From assembly GCA_937926445.1 (NCBI GenBank), contig CALBAK010000028.1, positions 1 to 64,000 on the forward strand: a stretch of 64,000 bases of DNA, read 5' to 3'. The notes under the pieces are model-generated. The model did no database searches. It was given only the letters and a program-made list of their open reading frames with translations, and was not told where the DNA came from. The DNA comes from an uncultured Alphaproteobacteria bacterium. Its GTDB lineage: Bacteria > Pseudomonadota > Alphaproteobacteria > Geminicoccales > Geminicoccaceae. The first letter of the stretch is position 1. Each line of letters begins with the position of its first letter. Positions 37,667 through 46,538 of this stretch are shown here, piece after piece. Both the position numbers and the translations under genes were made by a program.

Positions 37667-37867
37667 ATGTCGACCTTCTCGCTCGAACGCGTGTGGCGAG
37701 TCCTCGTCGATTGGCTGTGGCTCGCCGTGATCCGTGCCGCCCTCGCGGCGGTCCAAACAGCAGTGGATGCGCTCGGTCTGGACGTCGACGGCCGCCGGGC
37801 GGTGTTGAACCAGCTCGGTGACATGATCCTTCCCTCCTCCTCGCCCCGAGAGGCACACTTCGCCTGA
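37667..37867 (+). CDS. Small protein after tailspike
   Basis: 66 residues from ATG 37667 (GAAGG 9 bp upstream; an ATG at 37658 overlaps the tailspike stop but has no room for a ribosome site). It has an amphipathic or hydrophobic helix, RVLVDWLWLAVIRAALAAVQ. A holin-like or accessory role is possible but unsupported. Last gene of the rightward arm. Confidence 0.5.
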   Translation: MSTFSLERVWRVLVDWLWLAVIRAALAAVQTAVDALGLDVDGRRAVLNQLGDMILPSSSPREAHFA

Positions 37868-37945
37868 ACGGGAAGATCGGGCCGTTCGCCCTGGTCCGCC
37901 CCTGCGCGAGGCGCTAAGCTTGATTCGCTCTCGGCGGAGCGGGCG

Positions 37946-39244
37946 ATGGCCGACCCCAAGCTTCTGCGATTCGACACGCTGGCACTGCACGCCGGGCAGG
38001 TCCCGGACTCGACCACCGGCGCGCGCGCCGTGCCGATCTATCAGACCACGTCCTACGTTTTCCGGGATACCGACCACGCGGCAGGGCTGTTCAACCTGGA
38101 GCGCGCGGGCCACATCTATACGCGTATCTCGAACCCGACCGTCGCCGTCCTCGAGGAACGAATCGCCGCCCTCGAGGGCGGCGTCGCCGCGGTCGCCACG
38201 GCGAGCGGTCAGGCAGCCCTCCATCTGCTCGTTGCTACCCTGATGGGAGCGGGCGGGCATATCGTGGCCGCCCGCAACCTCTACGGCGGTAGCATCAACC
38301 TCCTCCGACTGACCCTGCCCCGGTTCGGGATCGAGACCACCTTCGTCGATCCGCGGGACCTCGACGGCTTCGCAGCCGCGATCCGGCCGAAAACCCGCCT
38401 GGTCTTCGGCGAGACGATCGGTAACCCCGGGTTAGAGGTGCTCGACATCCCTCGGCTCGCCGAGCTCGCGCATGCGCACGGCCTGCCGCTGGCGATCGAC
38501 AACACGTTCGCTACACCCTATTTGGCGCGTCCCATCGAGTTGGGCGCCGACCTCGTCATCCATTCCCTTACCAAGTGGCTCGGCGGCCATGGCGTAGCAA
38601 TCGGAGGGATCCTCGTCGACGGCGGTCGGTTCGACTGGACGGCGAGCGACAAGTTCCCGACGTTGAGCCGACCCTACGAAGGGTATCTCGGGGTAACCTA
38701 CGCCGAGACGTTCGGGCCCGCGGCTTTTGCCGCGCGCGCCCGCACGGAAGGCCTCCGCGACTTCGGCGCGTGCCTCAGTCCACACAACGCCTTCTACATC
38801 CTTCAAGGCGTCGAGACGTTGCCGCTGCGTATGGCGCGGCACGTCGCCAACACCGAGCGAGTCCTGCGCTTCCTGACTGCCCACCCCGCCGTCGGTTACG
38901 TCATTCATCCGAGCCTACCCGACCATCCGGACCACGACCTCTCGCGACGGCTCCTTCCGAAGGGTGCCGGCTCGATCGTGAGCTTCGGCGTCAAAGGCGG
39001 GAGGGCAGCCGGGGCCCGGCTGATCGAGCATTGTCGGCTCGCTTCTCATTTGGCGAATGTGGGCGATGCCAAGACATTGATCATTCACCCAGCCTCGACC
39101 ACGCATCTCCAGCTCGGAGAGGAACAGCTGGCGGCGGTAGGCCTGCGCGACGACATGATCCGCCTTTCCGTGGGCCTCGAGGACCCCGACGACATCATCG
39201 CCGACCTCGATCGAGCCCTGCGTGCCTCGCAGCGGTCGAGCTGA
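37946..39244 (+). CDS. O-acetylhomoserine sulfhydrylase-type PLP enzyme
   Basis: Cys/Met-metabolism PLP enzyme of 432 residues that makes homocysteine or methionine precursors from O-acyl-homoserine and sulfide. IYQTTSYVFRDTDHAAGLFN, the PLP-binding TASGQAALHLL, and the Schiff-base lysine in IHSLTKWLGGHG are clear. Length and N-terminus match MetY (O-acetylhomoserine aminocarboxypropyltransferase). The first gene after the phage cassette, 78 bp from its end, no sign of damage. Confidence 0.92.
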   Translation: MADPKLLRFDTLALHAGQVPDSTTGARAVPIYQTTSYVFRDTDHAAGLFNLERAGHIYTRISNPTVAVLEERIAALEGGVAAVATASGQAALHLLVATLMGAGGHIVAARNLYGGSINLLRLTLPRFGIETTFVDPRDLDGFAAAIRPKTRLVFGETIGNPGLEVLDIPRLAELAHAHGLPLAIDNTFATPYLARPIELGADLVIHSLTKWLGGHGVAIGGILVDGGRFDWTASDKFPTLSRPYEGYLGVTYAETFGPAAFAARARTEGLRDFGACLSPHNAFYILQGVETLPLRMARHVANTERVLRFLTAHPAVGYVIHPSLPDHPDHDLSRRLLPKGAGSIVSFGVKGGRAAGARLIEHCRLASHLANVGDAKTLIIHPASTTHLQLGEEQLAAVGLRDDMIRLSVGLEDPDDIIADLDRALRASQRSS

Positions 39245-39245
39245 G

Positions 39246-40043
39246 ATGAGCGGCAGCTCCGCGCCTGCGGCTTCGATCGCGATCTCGACTTATGGCCGAG
39301 CCGTGGTCCGCGGTGCACGTACAGCGGTGCTCGTGCACGGCGCCGGCATGGACCAGAGCGTATGGACCCTTCAAGGGCGGTATCTCGCGTTCCACGGCTG
39401 GAATGCGGTGGCCGTCGATCTGCCCGGCCATGGCCGAGCCCGTGGGCAGCCACCGCTCGGCTCGATCGGCGAAATCGCGGAATGGCTAGCCGGCTTGATC
39501 GAGGCGATCGGTGCCGAGCGGGCAGCCGTCATCGGCCACTCGATGGGTGCCCTCGCCGCCATGGAGCTCGCGGCTCGATACCCGACCCGCGTGTCGCAGC
39601 TCGCGCTCCTGGGCGCGGCAGCGCGGATGCCCGTCCATCCCGAGCTGCTCGAACTCGCCGGCCGACACGATCGCAAAGCCGTCGAGCTCATCTGCGATTG
39701 GTCGTTCGGGACGCGTGGTCACTTGGGTGGCAGCGCGCTGCCCGGCGGCTGGTTGATGGGGACGGCTCGAGAGCTCCTCCTACGCGGCGATCCGGCCGTC
39801 CTGGCGATCGATCTCGCCGCTTGTGACGAGTACCAGGACGGTGATCGGACCGCCGCATCCGTTCGTTGTCCGACACTTGTGTTGATCGGCGCCGAGGACC
39901 GCATGGCGCCGCCCCGGGCCGGGCGTGCCCTGGCGGAGCGGATAGCAGGAGCCGGCTGCGTCGAGATCGCGGAAGCCGGGCACATGATGATGGTGGAGCA
40001 GCCGGAAGCCACCTTGAGCGAGCTCCGCAGGTTCATGGGGTGA
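39246..40043 (+). CDS. Alpha/beta-hydrolase
   Basis: 265-residue hydrolase. Oxyanion region LVHGAGMDQSVWTLQGRYLA, nucleophile elbow VIGHSMGALAAMELA (Ser), acid in LVLIGAEDRMAPPRA, and His in IAEAGHMMMVEQPE. ATG 39246 starts 1 bp after the upstream stop, so it shares the transcript of the sulfhydrylase gene. Substrate unknown. Confidence 0.85.
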   Translation: MSGSSAPAASIAISTYGRAVVRGARTAVLVHGAGMDQSVWTLQGRYLAFHGWNAVAVDLPGHGRARGQPPLGSIGEIAEWLAGLIEAIGAERAAVIGHSMGALAAMELAARYPTRVSQLALLGAAARMPVHPELLELAGRHDRKAVELICDWSFGTRGHLGGSALPGGWLMGTARELLLRGDPAVLAIDLAACDEYQDGDRTAASVRCPTLVLIGAEDRMAPPRAGRALAERIAGAGCVEIAEAGHMMMVEQPEATLSELRRFMG

Positions 40044-40190
40044 CGCGGGGCGTGTCCTGCACGCTCCGCATTCTGCACCGACAGGCGGACCGGTTGGGTC
40101 CCCTCGACGGCGATCTGGATTGTTCTTCGCCCGCTTGACCCGCCTCGCCGCGCTCTGCTTCATCGCCGCTCACCGACGGGGAGGAAAGCG

Positions 40191-40946
40191 ATGCGTCTGC
40201 ACGACAAGGTCGCCGTGGTGACCGGGGCCGGGCGAGGCTTCGGCGAGGGGATCGCGACCCTGTTCGCCGCCGAAGGAGCCGCCGTTGTCGTCGCCGACAT
40301 CGACGAGGGTTCCGCGCGTCGCGTCGCGGATCTGATCACCCAGCGGGGTGGGCGCGCCGCAGCCGTCGGTTGCGACGTCAGCCGCGACGCCGACACTGCC
40401 CGCATGATCGGCAGAGCGCTCGAGCGGTTCGGGCGGCTCGACATTCTCGTCAACAATGCGGGTGTGACCCACGTGAACCAGCCCTGCACCGAGGTCAGCG
40501 AGGCAGATTTCGATCGGGTGATGGCGGTGAACGTGAAGGCACTCTTCTGGGCGGTGAAGCACGCGGTTCCACCGATGCGCCGTCAGGGCGGTGGGGTCAT
40601 TGTGAACACGGCGTCCACTGCCGGCATTCGGCCTCGCCCCGGTCTCGTCTGGTACAATGCGTCGAAAGGGGCCTGCATCACTGCGACCAAGGCTCTCGCC
40701 ATCGAGCTCGCGCCCGACCGCATTCGTGTCAATTGCGTGTGTCCTGTGGCAGGAGAGACACCGTTGCTCCCGGCCTTCATGGGTGGCGATTCACCGGAGC
40801 TGCGGGAGCGATTCCGAGCGTCCGTCCCACTCGGCCGGCTCTCCACCTCCCTGGACGTGGCCCGTGCGACGCTTTTCCTCGCATCGGACGAGGCGGAGTT
40901 CCTGACGGGGGTGGCCCTCGAGGTCGACGGTGGTCGCTGCATTTGA
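40191..40946 (+). CDS. Short-chain dehydrogenase/reductase
   Basis: 251-residue classical SDR. The cofactor loop TGAGRGFGEG, an acidic residue after beta-2 (VADIDEG) favouring NAD(H), NNAG, and catalytic Tyr/Lys in WYNASKGA. Ends LEVDGGRCI. The start follows GGGGAGGAAAG. Substrate not assignable. Confidence 0.9.
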   Translation: MRLHDKVAVVTGAGRGFGEGIATLFAAEGAAVVVADIDEGSARRVADLITQRGGRAAAVGCDVSRDADTARMIGRALERFGRLDILVNNAGVTHVNQPCTEVSEADFDRVMAVNVKALFWAVKHAVPPMRRQGGGVIVNTASTAGIRPRPGLVWYNASKGACITATKALAIELAPDRIRVNCVCPVAGETPLLPAFMGGDSPELRERFRASVPLGRLSTSLDVARATLFLASDEAEFLTGVALEVDGGRCI

Positions 40947-40986
40947 AGCCGACACATCGTCTCCGGCGCCCGACGGGAGATACGCG

Positions 40987-41607
40987 ATGATCAAGGTCTG
41001 GGGCAGGACCAATTCTATCAACGTCCAGAAAGTGATGTGGACGATCGGCGAACTCGGTCTCGATTTCGAGCGGATCGACGCCGGCGGCCAGTTCGGTGGG
41101 TTGGATACTCCCGAGTTCGGCCGAATGAACCCGAATCGTAAGATCCCCACCATCCTGGACGGTAACACGGTGGTTTGGGAATCGAACAGCTGCGTTCGGT
41201 ATCTGGCGGCCAAGTACGGGGCCGGAACACTCTGGCCGGAAGATCCGGGCCTGCGATCCGAGTCCGATCGCTGGATGGACTGGATGCTGACGACCTTGAT
41301 GCCCGACATGACCATCGTCTTCTGGCAGACGATCCGAACGCCGCCCGAGCGTCGGGACGCGAATGCGGTCCGCGCGGCCGCCGAGCGGCTCGGTCCGATC
41401 TGGAGCCTCCTCGACGGCCATCTCGCCGAACGTCCCTTCGTCGGTGGAGCCTCCTTCACCATGGGAGACATCCCAGTCGGTTGCGCCTGGTGGCGCTATC
41501 GCAATCTGAAGATCGAGCGGCCACCGCAGCCGCGGATCGAAGCGTGGTTCGAACGGCTGGCGAGCCGCTCCGCTTATCGCACGCACGTGATGCTGCCGGT
41601 GACCTGA
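40987..41607 (+). CDS. Glutathione S-transferase family protein
   Basis: 206 residues. The N-terminal thioredoxin-like domain (MIKVWGRTNSINVQKVMWTI, NPNRKIPTILDGNTVVWESN) carries the cis-Pro and the E-S glutathione-binding pair. The helical C-terminal domain has FTMGDIPVGCAWWRY. Forty bp after the SDR, likely one unit. Confidence 0.9.
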   Translation: MIKVWGRTNSINVQKVMWTIGELGLDFERIDAGGQFGGLDTPEFGRMNPNRKIPTILDGNTVVWESNSCVRYLAAKYGAGTLWPEDPGLRSESDRWMDWMLTTLMPDMTIVFWQTIRTPPERRDANAVRAAAERLGPIWSLLDGHLAERPFVGGASFTMGDIPVGCAWWRYRNLKIERPPQPRIEAWFERLASRSAYRTHVMLPVT

Positions 41608-41776
41608 GCCGCGCCGTGTCTTCGAGCCGACCGCCGGCCCGGATAGGACGGATAGCCTCGATCTGGTCCACCCTCGGGTAGGATGGAGGCGTACGGGCAC
41701 TTGGCGAAGCGCACCCGCTCCTATAGTCGGCCTGCGGACAGCATTCGGAGCCGGGCATGGGCTGAAAGCGGCAATT

Positions 41777-43338
41777 TTGGGGCTGGCGTTCTCGATATCC
41801 TTTTTGGCGTATTCCGAGGCCAATGGTGCGAACGAGGCGATGGGGCGGAATCCGTCGACCGGGCCGGCGTCTCGGGACGCGGCGTTGCGCGCGCTCTACT
41901 CGAACGACAACGCGCTCTGGTGGTCGGGAAATCCGAAGGCGGAGGTCCGGCGGACCGCTCTGCTTCACCTCCTCGAGCGCGAGCGCAAACTCGATCCCTC
42001 GATCACGTCGGAAAGTCCGCCTTTCGATGCACGCTTCGAGTTCGTGGACAGAGCGAGTGTCGTCCGTGCCGATCGATGGCTGACCCCAGTTTGGCTCGGC
42101 TACCTTTCCCGACGTCGGGGCTTCGACGATTCGGTCCCTTTCGAGGCGGCCCTCCGCGCGATTGCCCTCCTCGAGCAAGCCGAGTCCGCAAACGAGTTGC
42201 GGCTCGCCGCGCTCGAGTTCGTGATTGTTCAGACGGTCGGCGGATGGCTTCCCGTCGGGGCCACCCTGGAGTCGCTGCCGGAACCGACGTTACTCGAGGC
42301 ATCCGAGATCACCCGGAACAGGCCGCAGCGAGACGGCGCCTGGTCGTCGATCAGGCCCGGCTTCAGCGCCGCTTGGTCCAATCGATGGATCTGCCGGCCA
42401 GGTACCTCGATATCACACCGCCTGGTGCCTTGCTGACGCAGGCCGTCCAGCGCTTTCAGCGGCGCCATGGTTTGGCGGCCGATGGCGTCGTCGGGGCATG
42501 GACCCTGGCCGCGCTGCACGAGCCCGTCGCGGAGCAATTAGCGCGGATACAGTCGAACCGGGCTCGAGCGGGAGTTCTCGAATCGCGCTCCGCACTCCGC
42601 CAGTACGTCGAGGTCAACATTCCAGCCTTCGAACTTCGTTTCGTGCAGGATGGCAGATTTCTGTTTCGTTCTCGTGTCATCGTCGGTGACGACAAGACTC
42701 CCACGCCAATCTTCGACGACGTCATACGCTACATCGACCTTGACCCGACCTGGTACGTACCGCCGAGCATTGTGAAGCAGATTCTCGATCGCGAACAACA
42801 AGAGGCAGGCTATTTGGAACGTGCCGGATTCGTTTTGCGAACCTCCGAGAGGGGTCGACCACGTCTCCTCCAGCGCCCCGGTCCGGAGAATGCGCTGGGC
42901 CGTTTCAAGTTCGTGTTCCCCAACCACCATGCGGTGTATCTGCACGACACCGCGAAGCGAGGATTGTTCGGCCGCGTGGACCGGGCCCTCAGCCACGGTT
43001 GCGTGCGGGGAGAGCGGCCCGCCGAGCTCGCCTTGGCCCTTCTCGCCGAGCAGGGCTGGGACGCCGCCCGTCTCGAACAGGCGCTCGCGACGCGCCGCAC
43101 ACGACGCATCGAATTGACCGAGCCGGTTCCGGTGTTCCTCGACTACCGCACCGTCGATCTCGATGCCGATGGCCGATTGCTCTTACTCCAAGACCTCTAC
43201 GGGCTCGACAACCCTGCGCGAGCGACTGCGGAAATGCAGTCCTCGGTCAGGCGATGGTCTGTGCGCCCCGGCCCCGCCGACCACAGGGAAGCCGATCGCC
43301 GGGTCGCTTCGAACCCGGCCCCGGCGAGCCTCGACTGA
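41777..43338 (+). pseudogene. L,D-transpeptidase, frameshifted
   Basis: YcbB-like enzyme that would form 3-3 peptidoglycan cross-links. The N-terminal signal region (GLAFSISFLAYSEANGANEA) and helical domain are in one frame up to LLEASEIT. A missing C in the run at 42312–42314 moves the remainder (PEQAAARRRLVVDQARLQRR) to the next. Downstream there is a peptidoglycan-binding stretch FQRRHGLAADGVVGAWTLAA and the YkuD motif with SHGCVRGERP, both intact. The start is unclear: TTG 41777, or a former ATG near 41758 that is now out of frame. Confidence 0.75.
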
Positions 43339-43358
43339 GCTCCGCCGGGTGGCTCGGC

Positions 43359-43841
43359 TCATCGGTCGTTTCGGGTCTTCGCGATCGGCTGCGCGTACCG
43401 AGGTTCGGTGTCCCACGGAAACAATATCCACGTATCCTGGCTCACCTCGGTGACGAAGGTATCGACGATCGGTCGACCCGCCGGCTTCGCATAGACGGTA
43501 GCGAAGTGTGCCTTAGGTAGCATTTCGCGTAGGATTCGCCCGGTCGTCCCGGTGTCGACCAGATCGTCGACGATCAGGCAGCCGCGGCCGTCACCTTCCA
43601 CGGGTTTGAGCACGACCGCCTCACGCTGCGTCGTCTCGTCGTAGCAGCTGATGCAGATCGTATCGATGACGCGGATGTCGAGCTCGCGCGCGATGATTTG
43701 CGCGGGCACCAGGCCGCCTCGCGTCACGGCGATGATCCGCTCGAACGTCCCCATATCGGCCAAGCGCCAAGCCAAGGCCTTGGCGTCTCGGTGCAGCTGC
43801 TCCCAGGAAACCGGAAAGTATCGGACCGCTCGATCCGGCAT
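43359..43841 (-). CDS. gpt: Xanthine-guanine phosphoribosyltransferase
   Basis: Purine salvage enzyme of 160 residues. [20 protein letters not shown] is diagnostic, and the PRPP-binding loop is [18 protein letters not shown] prefer ATG 43841; a GTG at 43862 would add seven residues. Convergent with the transpeptidase remnant. Confidence 0.93.
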   Translation of the reverse strand: MPDRAVRYFPVSWEQLHRDAKALAWRLADMGTFERIIAVTRGGLVPAQIIARELDIRVIDTICISCYDETTQREAVVLKPVEGDGRGCLIVDDLVDTGTTGRILREMLPKAHFATVYAKPAGRPIVDTFVTEVSQDTWILFPWDTEPRYAQPIAKTRNDR

Positions 43842-43969
43842 CGCGACGCCATTCCATCGCACATGGACCGACCTCGCAGGCCTCCGGCGGTCTTGTCAAG
43901 CTCGCTGCCATCCGGCTTGATCGCGCCTCGAAGCCTGAGCGCAGGAGCTCCGATCGAGAGGGGAACTCC

Positions 43970-44170
43970 GTGGACGACGAGGAGGCTCGGCCGCGGCAGA
44001 CGACCGGTCTGTCCCGGCCGCTTGAGCCGCTGTCCGTAGCCGACCTCGAGGCCTATCGCGCCGCTCTCGAGGAGGAAATTCGAAGGGTCGATGCGGAGTT
44101 GGCCCTTCGCAGATCTCTTCGCGGAGCCGCCGAGGCGCTGTTCAAGCGGCCCCCCGACGAAACGCGGTGA
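43970..44170 (+). CDS. DUF1192 family protein
   Basis: 66-residue helical protein. LEPLSVADLEAYRAALEEEI then RRVDAELALR is the DUF1192 pattern, widespread and uncharacterised in alphaproteobacteria. GTG 43970 follows GAGGGGAA. Confidence 0.78.
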   Translation: MDDEEARPRQTTGLSRPLEPLSVADLEAYRAALEEEIRRVDAELALRRSLRGAAEALFKRPPDETR

Positions 44171-44179
44171 GCGGGCCTG

Positions 44180-44713
44180 ATGCGTTTCTGTACGAGCTGC
44201 GGCGCCGATTTAAAACTGGCCCGCCCCGAAGGCGACGACCGGGAGCGGCACGTCTGCAGTGCCTGCGGCCTGGTCCATTACCGTAATCCGAAGATCGTGG
44301 TCGGCGCGGTGTGCCGATGGGGCTATCGCATTCTCCTCTGCCGACGGGCGATCGAGCCGCGCGCTGGCTATTGGACGATCCCGGCGGGATATCTCGAGTT
44401 CGGAGAGTCGGCAGAGGAAGGGGCCCGTCGGGAGGCCTGGGAAGAAGCTCGGGCCGAAATCGAGATCGACGGGTTGCTCGCCGTTTACAGCGTCGCCGAA
44501 ATGGGGCAGATCCAGCTCCTCTTCCGAGCTAGATTGTTGAATCCGAACGTTTCTCCGGGCATCGAAAGTCTTGATGTCCGCTTGGTCGACTGGGCGGATG
44601 TACCGTGGAACGATCTCGCTTTTCCGACGGTCGAGTGGGTCCTTCGGCGAAGCCTGGAGACGCACGGAACATCCGGACCGCTGGTTCCGGTGTTCAACTC
44701 GGCGAACCGATGA
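44180..44713 (+). CDS. Nudix hydrolase with zinc ribbon
   Basis: 177 residues. An N-terminal zinc ribbon (CTSCGADLK…[12 protein letters not shown]) precedes a Nudix box, [20 protein letters not shown]. It resembles NudC-like or ADP-ribose-type hydrolases that clear nucleotide derivatives. Ten bp after the DUF1192 gene. Confidence 0.88.
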   Translation: MRFCTSCGADLKLARPEGDDRERHVCSACGLVHYRNPKIVVGAVCRWGYRILLCRRAIEPRAGYWTIPAGYLEFGESAEEGARREAWEEARAEIEIDGLLAVYSVAEMGQIQLLFRARLLNPNVSPGIESLDVRLVDWADVPWNDLAFPTVEWVLRRSLETHGTSGPLVPVFNSANR

Positions 44714-44924
44714 GCGTACCCGGCCAGGGGGAAGCTCGACAGCACGGCCGGTGGTGATAGGGGCGGAGCGTCATGCTGCGGGGTCAGGCATGTGCCGGGT
44801 TGGCGCGCGATCGACGACATCGGTCGTCCTCGAAACACTCGCGCCGCTGAACGCCTGACCCCGACAGGGTCGGCTCCTCGGGCGATGCGGTATTGTCGAC
44901 GACAGGCCCCGGGACCCGGAATCC

Positions 44925-45491
44925 ATGCTTCATCTTCGGCAAGAACGTTACAGTGATGCTTCGGCAGTCGAGTCCTTGCTGGACTCTGTCTTCGGGACGG
45001 ACCGCCTCAGAAAAATCTCCTACCTTTATCGCGTGGGAATTGCCCGCGTCGACAGCTTGTGTCTGATAGCCGAGGAAGCCGGGCGCCTCGTTGGGACCAT
45101 TCGCTATTGGCCGGTTCGTGTCGGCGAGGAGCCCGCGCTCCTTCTCGGTCCCGTCGCTACCGATCCGAGCCGAAGAGCTGTCGGCATCGGGCGTGCATTG
45201 ATCTTCGAGACCCTTTCGCGAGCGAGCGATCTCGGCTGGCGGCTCGTCTTCCTCGTGGGCGACAGAGACTATTACCGACGGTTCGGGTTCGCCGCTGTAC
45301 CCGCTTCGATCGTCATGCCCGGAGAGGACCCCGCTCGTCTCCAATGGCGCGGCCTCGGAGGCGGTGACCTGCCCGCCTCGGGTGGAGAGATCCTGCGTGC
45401 CGATGGCACCCCCATCCGGCCCGTGCGACAAGGGTCGCGAGAACGGCGCGAGCCTCTCGCTGGCGGCGATGGGGTCGCGCTCCCCATGTGA
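44925..45491 (+). CDS. GNAT N-acetyltransferase
   Basis: 188 residues. The acetyl-CoA loop region is LGPVATDPSRRAVGIGRALI, followed by FLVGDRDYYRRFGFAAVP, typical of YhbS-like GNAT enzymes. Start ATG 44925. The tail beyond about residue 155 is low-complexity. Substrate unknown. Confidence 0.85.
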   Translation: MLHLRQERYSDASAVESLLDSVFGTDRLRKISYLYRVGIARVDSLCLIAEEAGRLVGTIRYWPVRVGEEPALLLGPVATDPSRRAVGIGRALIFETLSRASDLGWRLVFLVGDRDYYRRFGFAAVPASIVMPGEDPARLQWRGLGGGDLPASGGEILRADGTPIRPVRQGSRERREPLAGGDGVALPM

Positions 45492-45746
45492 AAGTGAGCA
45501 GGGATGTGGGGCCGGGCAGTCCTGCTTTCGTGGAACGCCGGCCGTTCGAAGGCGACATGAGCGGTCTCTTCGTTCGCCGACATTCGGACCGTGGCGATGA
45601 GATCGGCAAGTCGTCGGCGGAGGCGTACGGGATGACGCGACGCCGGGCAGGACGCCGGTGGGGCGTCGGTGAACCGCGCACGAGGTCGTTGCAGCTTCCG
45701 CAAATGCGTTGCCGCCGCGACACCGATGGCCTAGACAGGCGGCCGG

Positions 45747-45823
45747 CGGGGCGTAGCTCAGCCTGGTAGAGCGCCAGCTTTGGGAGCTGGGTGTCGCGTG
45801 TTCAAATCACGCCGCCCCGACCA
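45747..45823 (+). tRNA. tRNA-Pro (TGG)
   Basis: A full cloverleaf can be drawn: acceptor CGGGGCG/CGCCCCG, D stem GCTC/GAGC, anticodon stem CCAGC/GCTGG with loop TTTGGGA (anticodon TGG), T stem GCGTG/CACGC with TTCAAAT, encoded CCA at 45821–45823. The livF remnant begins immediately after the CCA. Confidence 0.95.
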
Positions 45824-45824
45824 A

Positions 45825-46538
45825 ACTTTCGAGCCTCTCCTCGGGCTTCGTTCAGTTTCGGCCGGCTATCCGACCGCTCGGGTCCTTCACGAGGTCGACC
45901 TCGTCGTTGGCACCGGTGAGGTCGTCGGCCTGCTCGGCCGGAACGGTATGGGCAAGACCACCACGCTCATGACCATCATGGGGCGGGTACGCCCGCGAGC
46001 GGGGTGCATCTTCTTCGACCGCCAACTGGTCGACGGCCTACCGCCGTTTCGGATCGCGCGCCTCGGTATCGGCCTCGTTCCGGAGGGCGGGCAGGTCTTA
46101 CGGAATCTGACGGTGCGCGAGAACCTCGTCGCCACCGCCCGACCGCCAATCGGCGGTCGGACCGGTTGGACCTTGGATGCGGTGTTCGATCTTTTCCCGC
46201 GGGTCTGCGAACGAGCCGACCGGTTCGCCGACCGATTTTCCGGTGGCGAACAGCAGATGCTCGCCATCGGGCGAGCCCTCATGACGAACCCTCGGCTCCT
46301 CGTGCTCGACGAAGCTACGGAGGGGCTGGCTCCCTTCGTTCGTCGCGATATTTGGCGGGTTCTGGCAGAGCTCAAATCACGCGGCCACTCGCTCCTCGTC
46401 GTCGACAAGAACGTCGCCTCTCTCGGATCGTTAGCCGACCGGTTCTACGTTCTGGAGAAGGGCCGTGTGTTTTGGCAGGGATCACCTGCTATCCTTCTTG
46501 CCGACCCCGTAACGCTCCACCGCCACTTGGGAATTTAA
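45825..46538 (+). pseudogene. livF: LivF-like ABC ATPase without a start codon
   Basis: Branched-chain amino acid transporter ATPase. Walker A LLGRNGMGKTTTL, signature RFSGGEQQMLAIGRAL and Walker B LLVLDEATEGLAP are intact and the frame is open. However, the reading frame from the tRNA CCA to Walker A contains no ATG, GTG or TTG; the only in-frame start lies inside the tRNA. The usual N-terminus is recognisable as FEPLLGLRSVSAGYPTARVL. I conclude that the start codon has been lost. It is separated from livKHMG by the CoA-transferase gene. Confidence 0.65.

Noticed and set aside
24601-37867. Complete temperate prophage
   Set aside because: No integrase, att repeats, replication, lysis or tRNA target found. 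It is a structural cassette only.
37868-37945. SAM-II riboswitch before the sulfhydrylase gene
   Set aside because: The 78-bp gap shows no sequence I can match to the SAM-II core.
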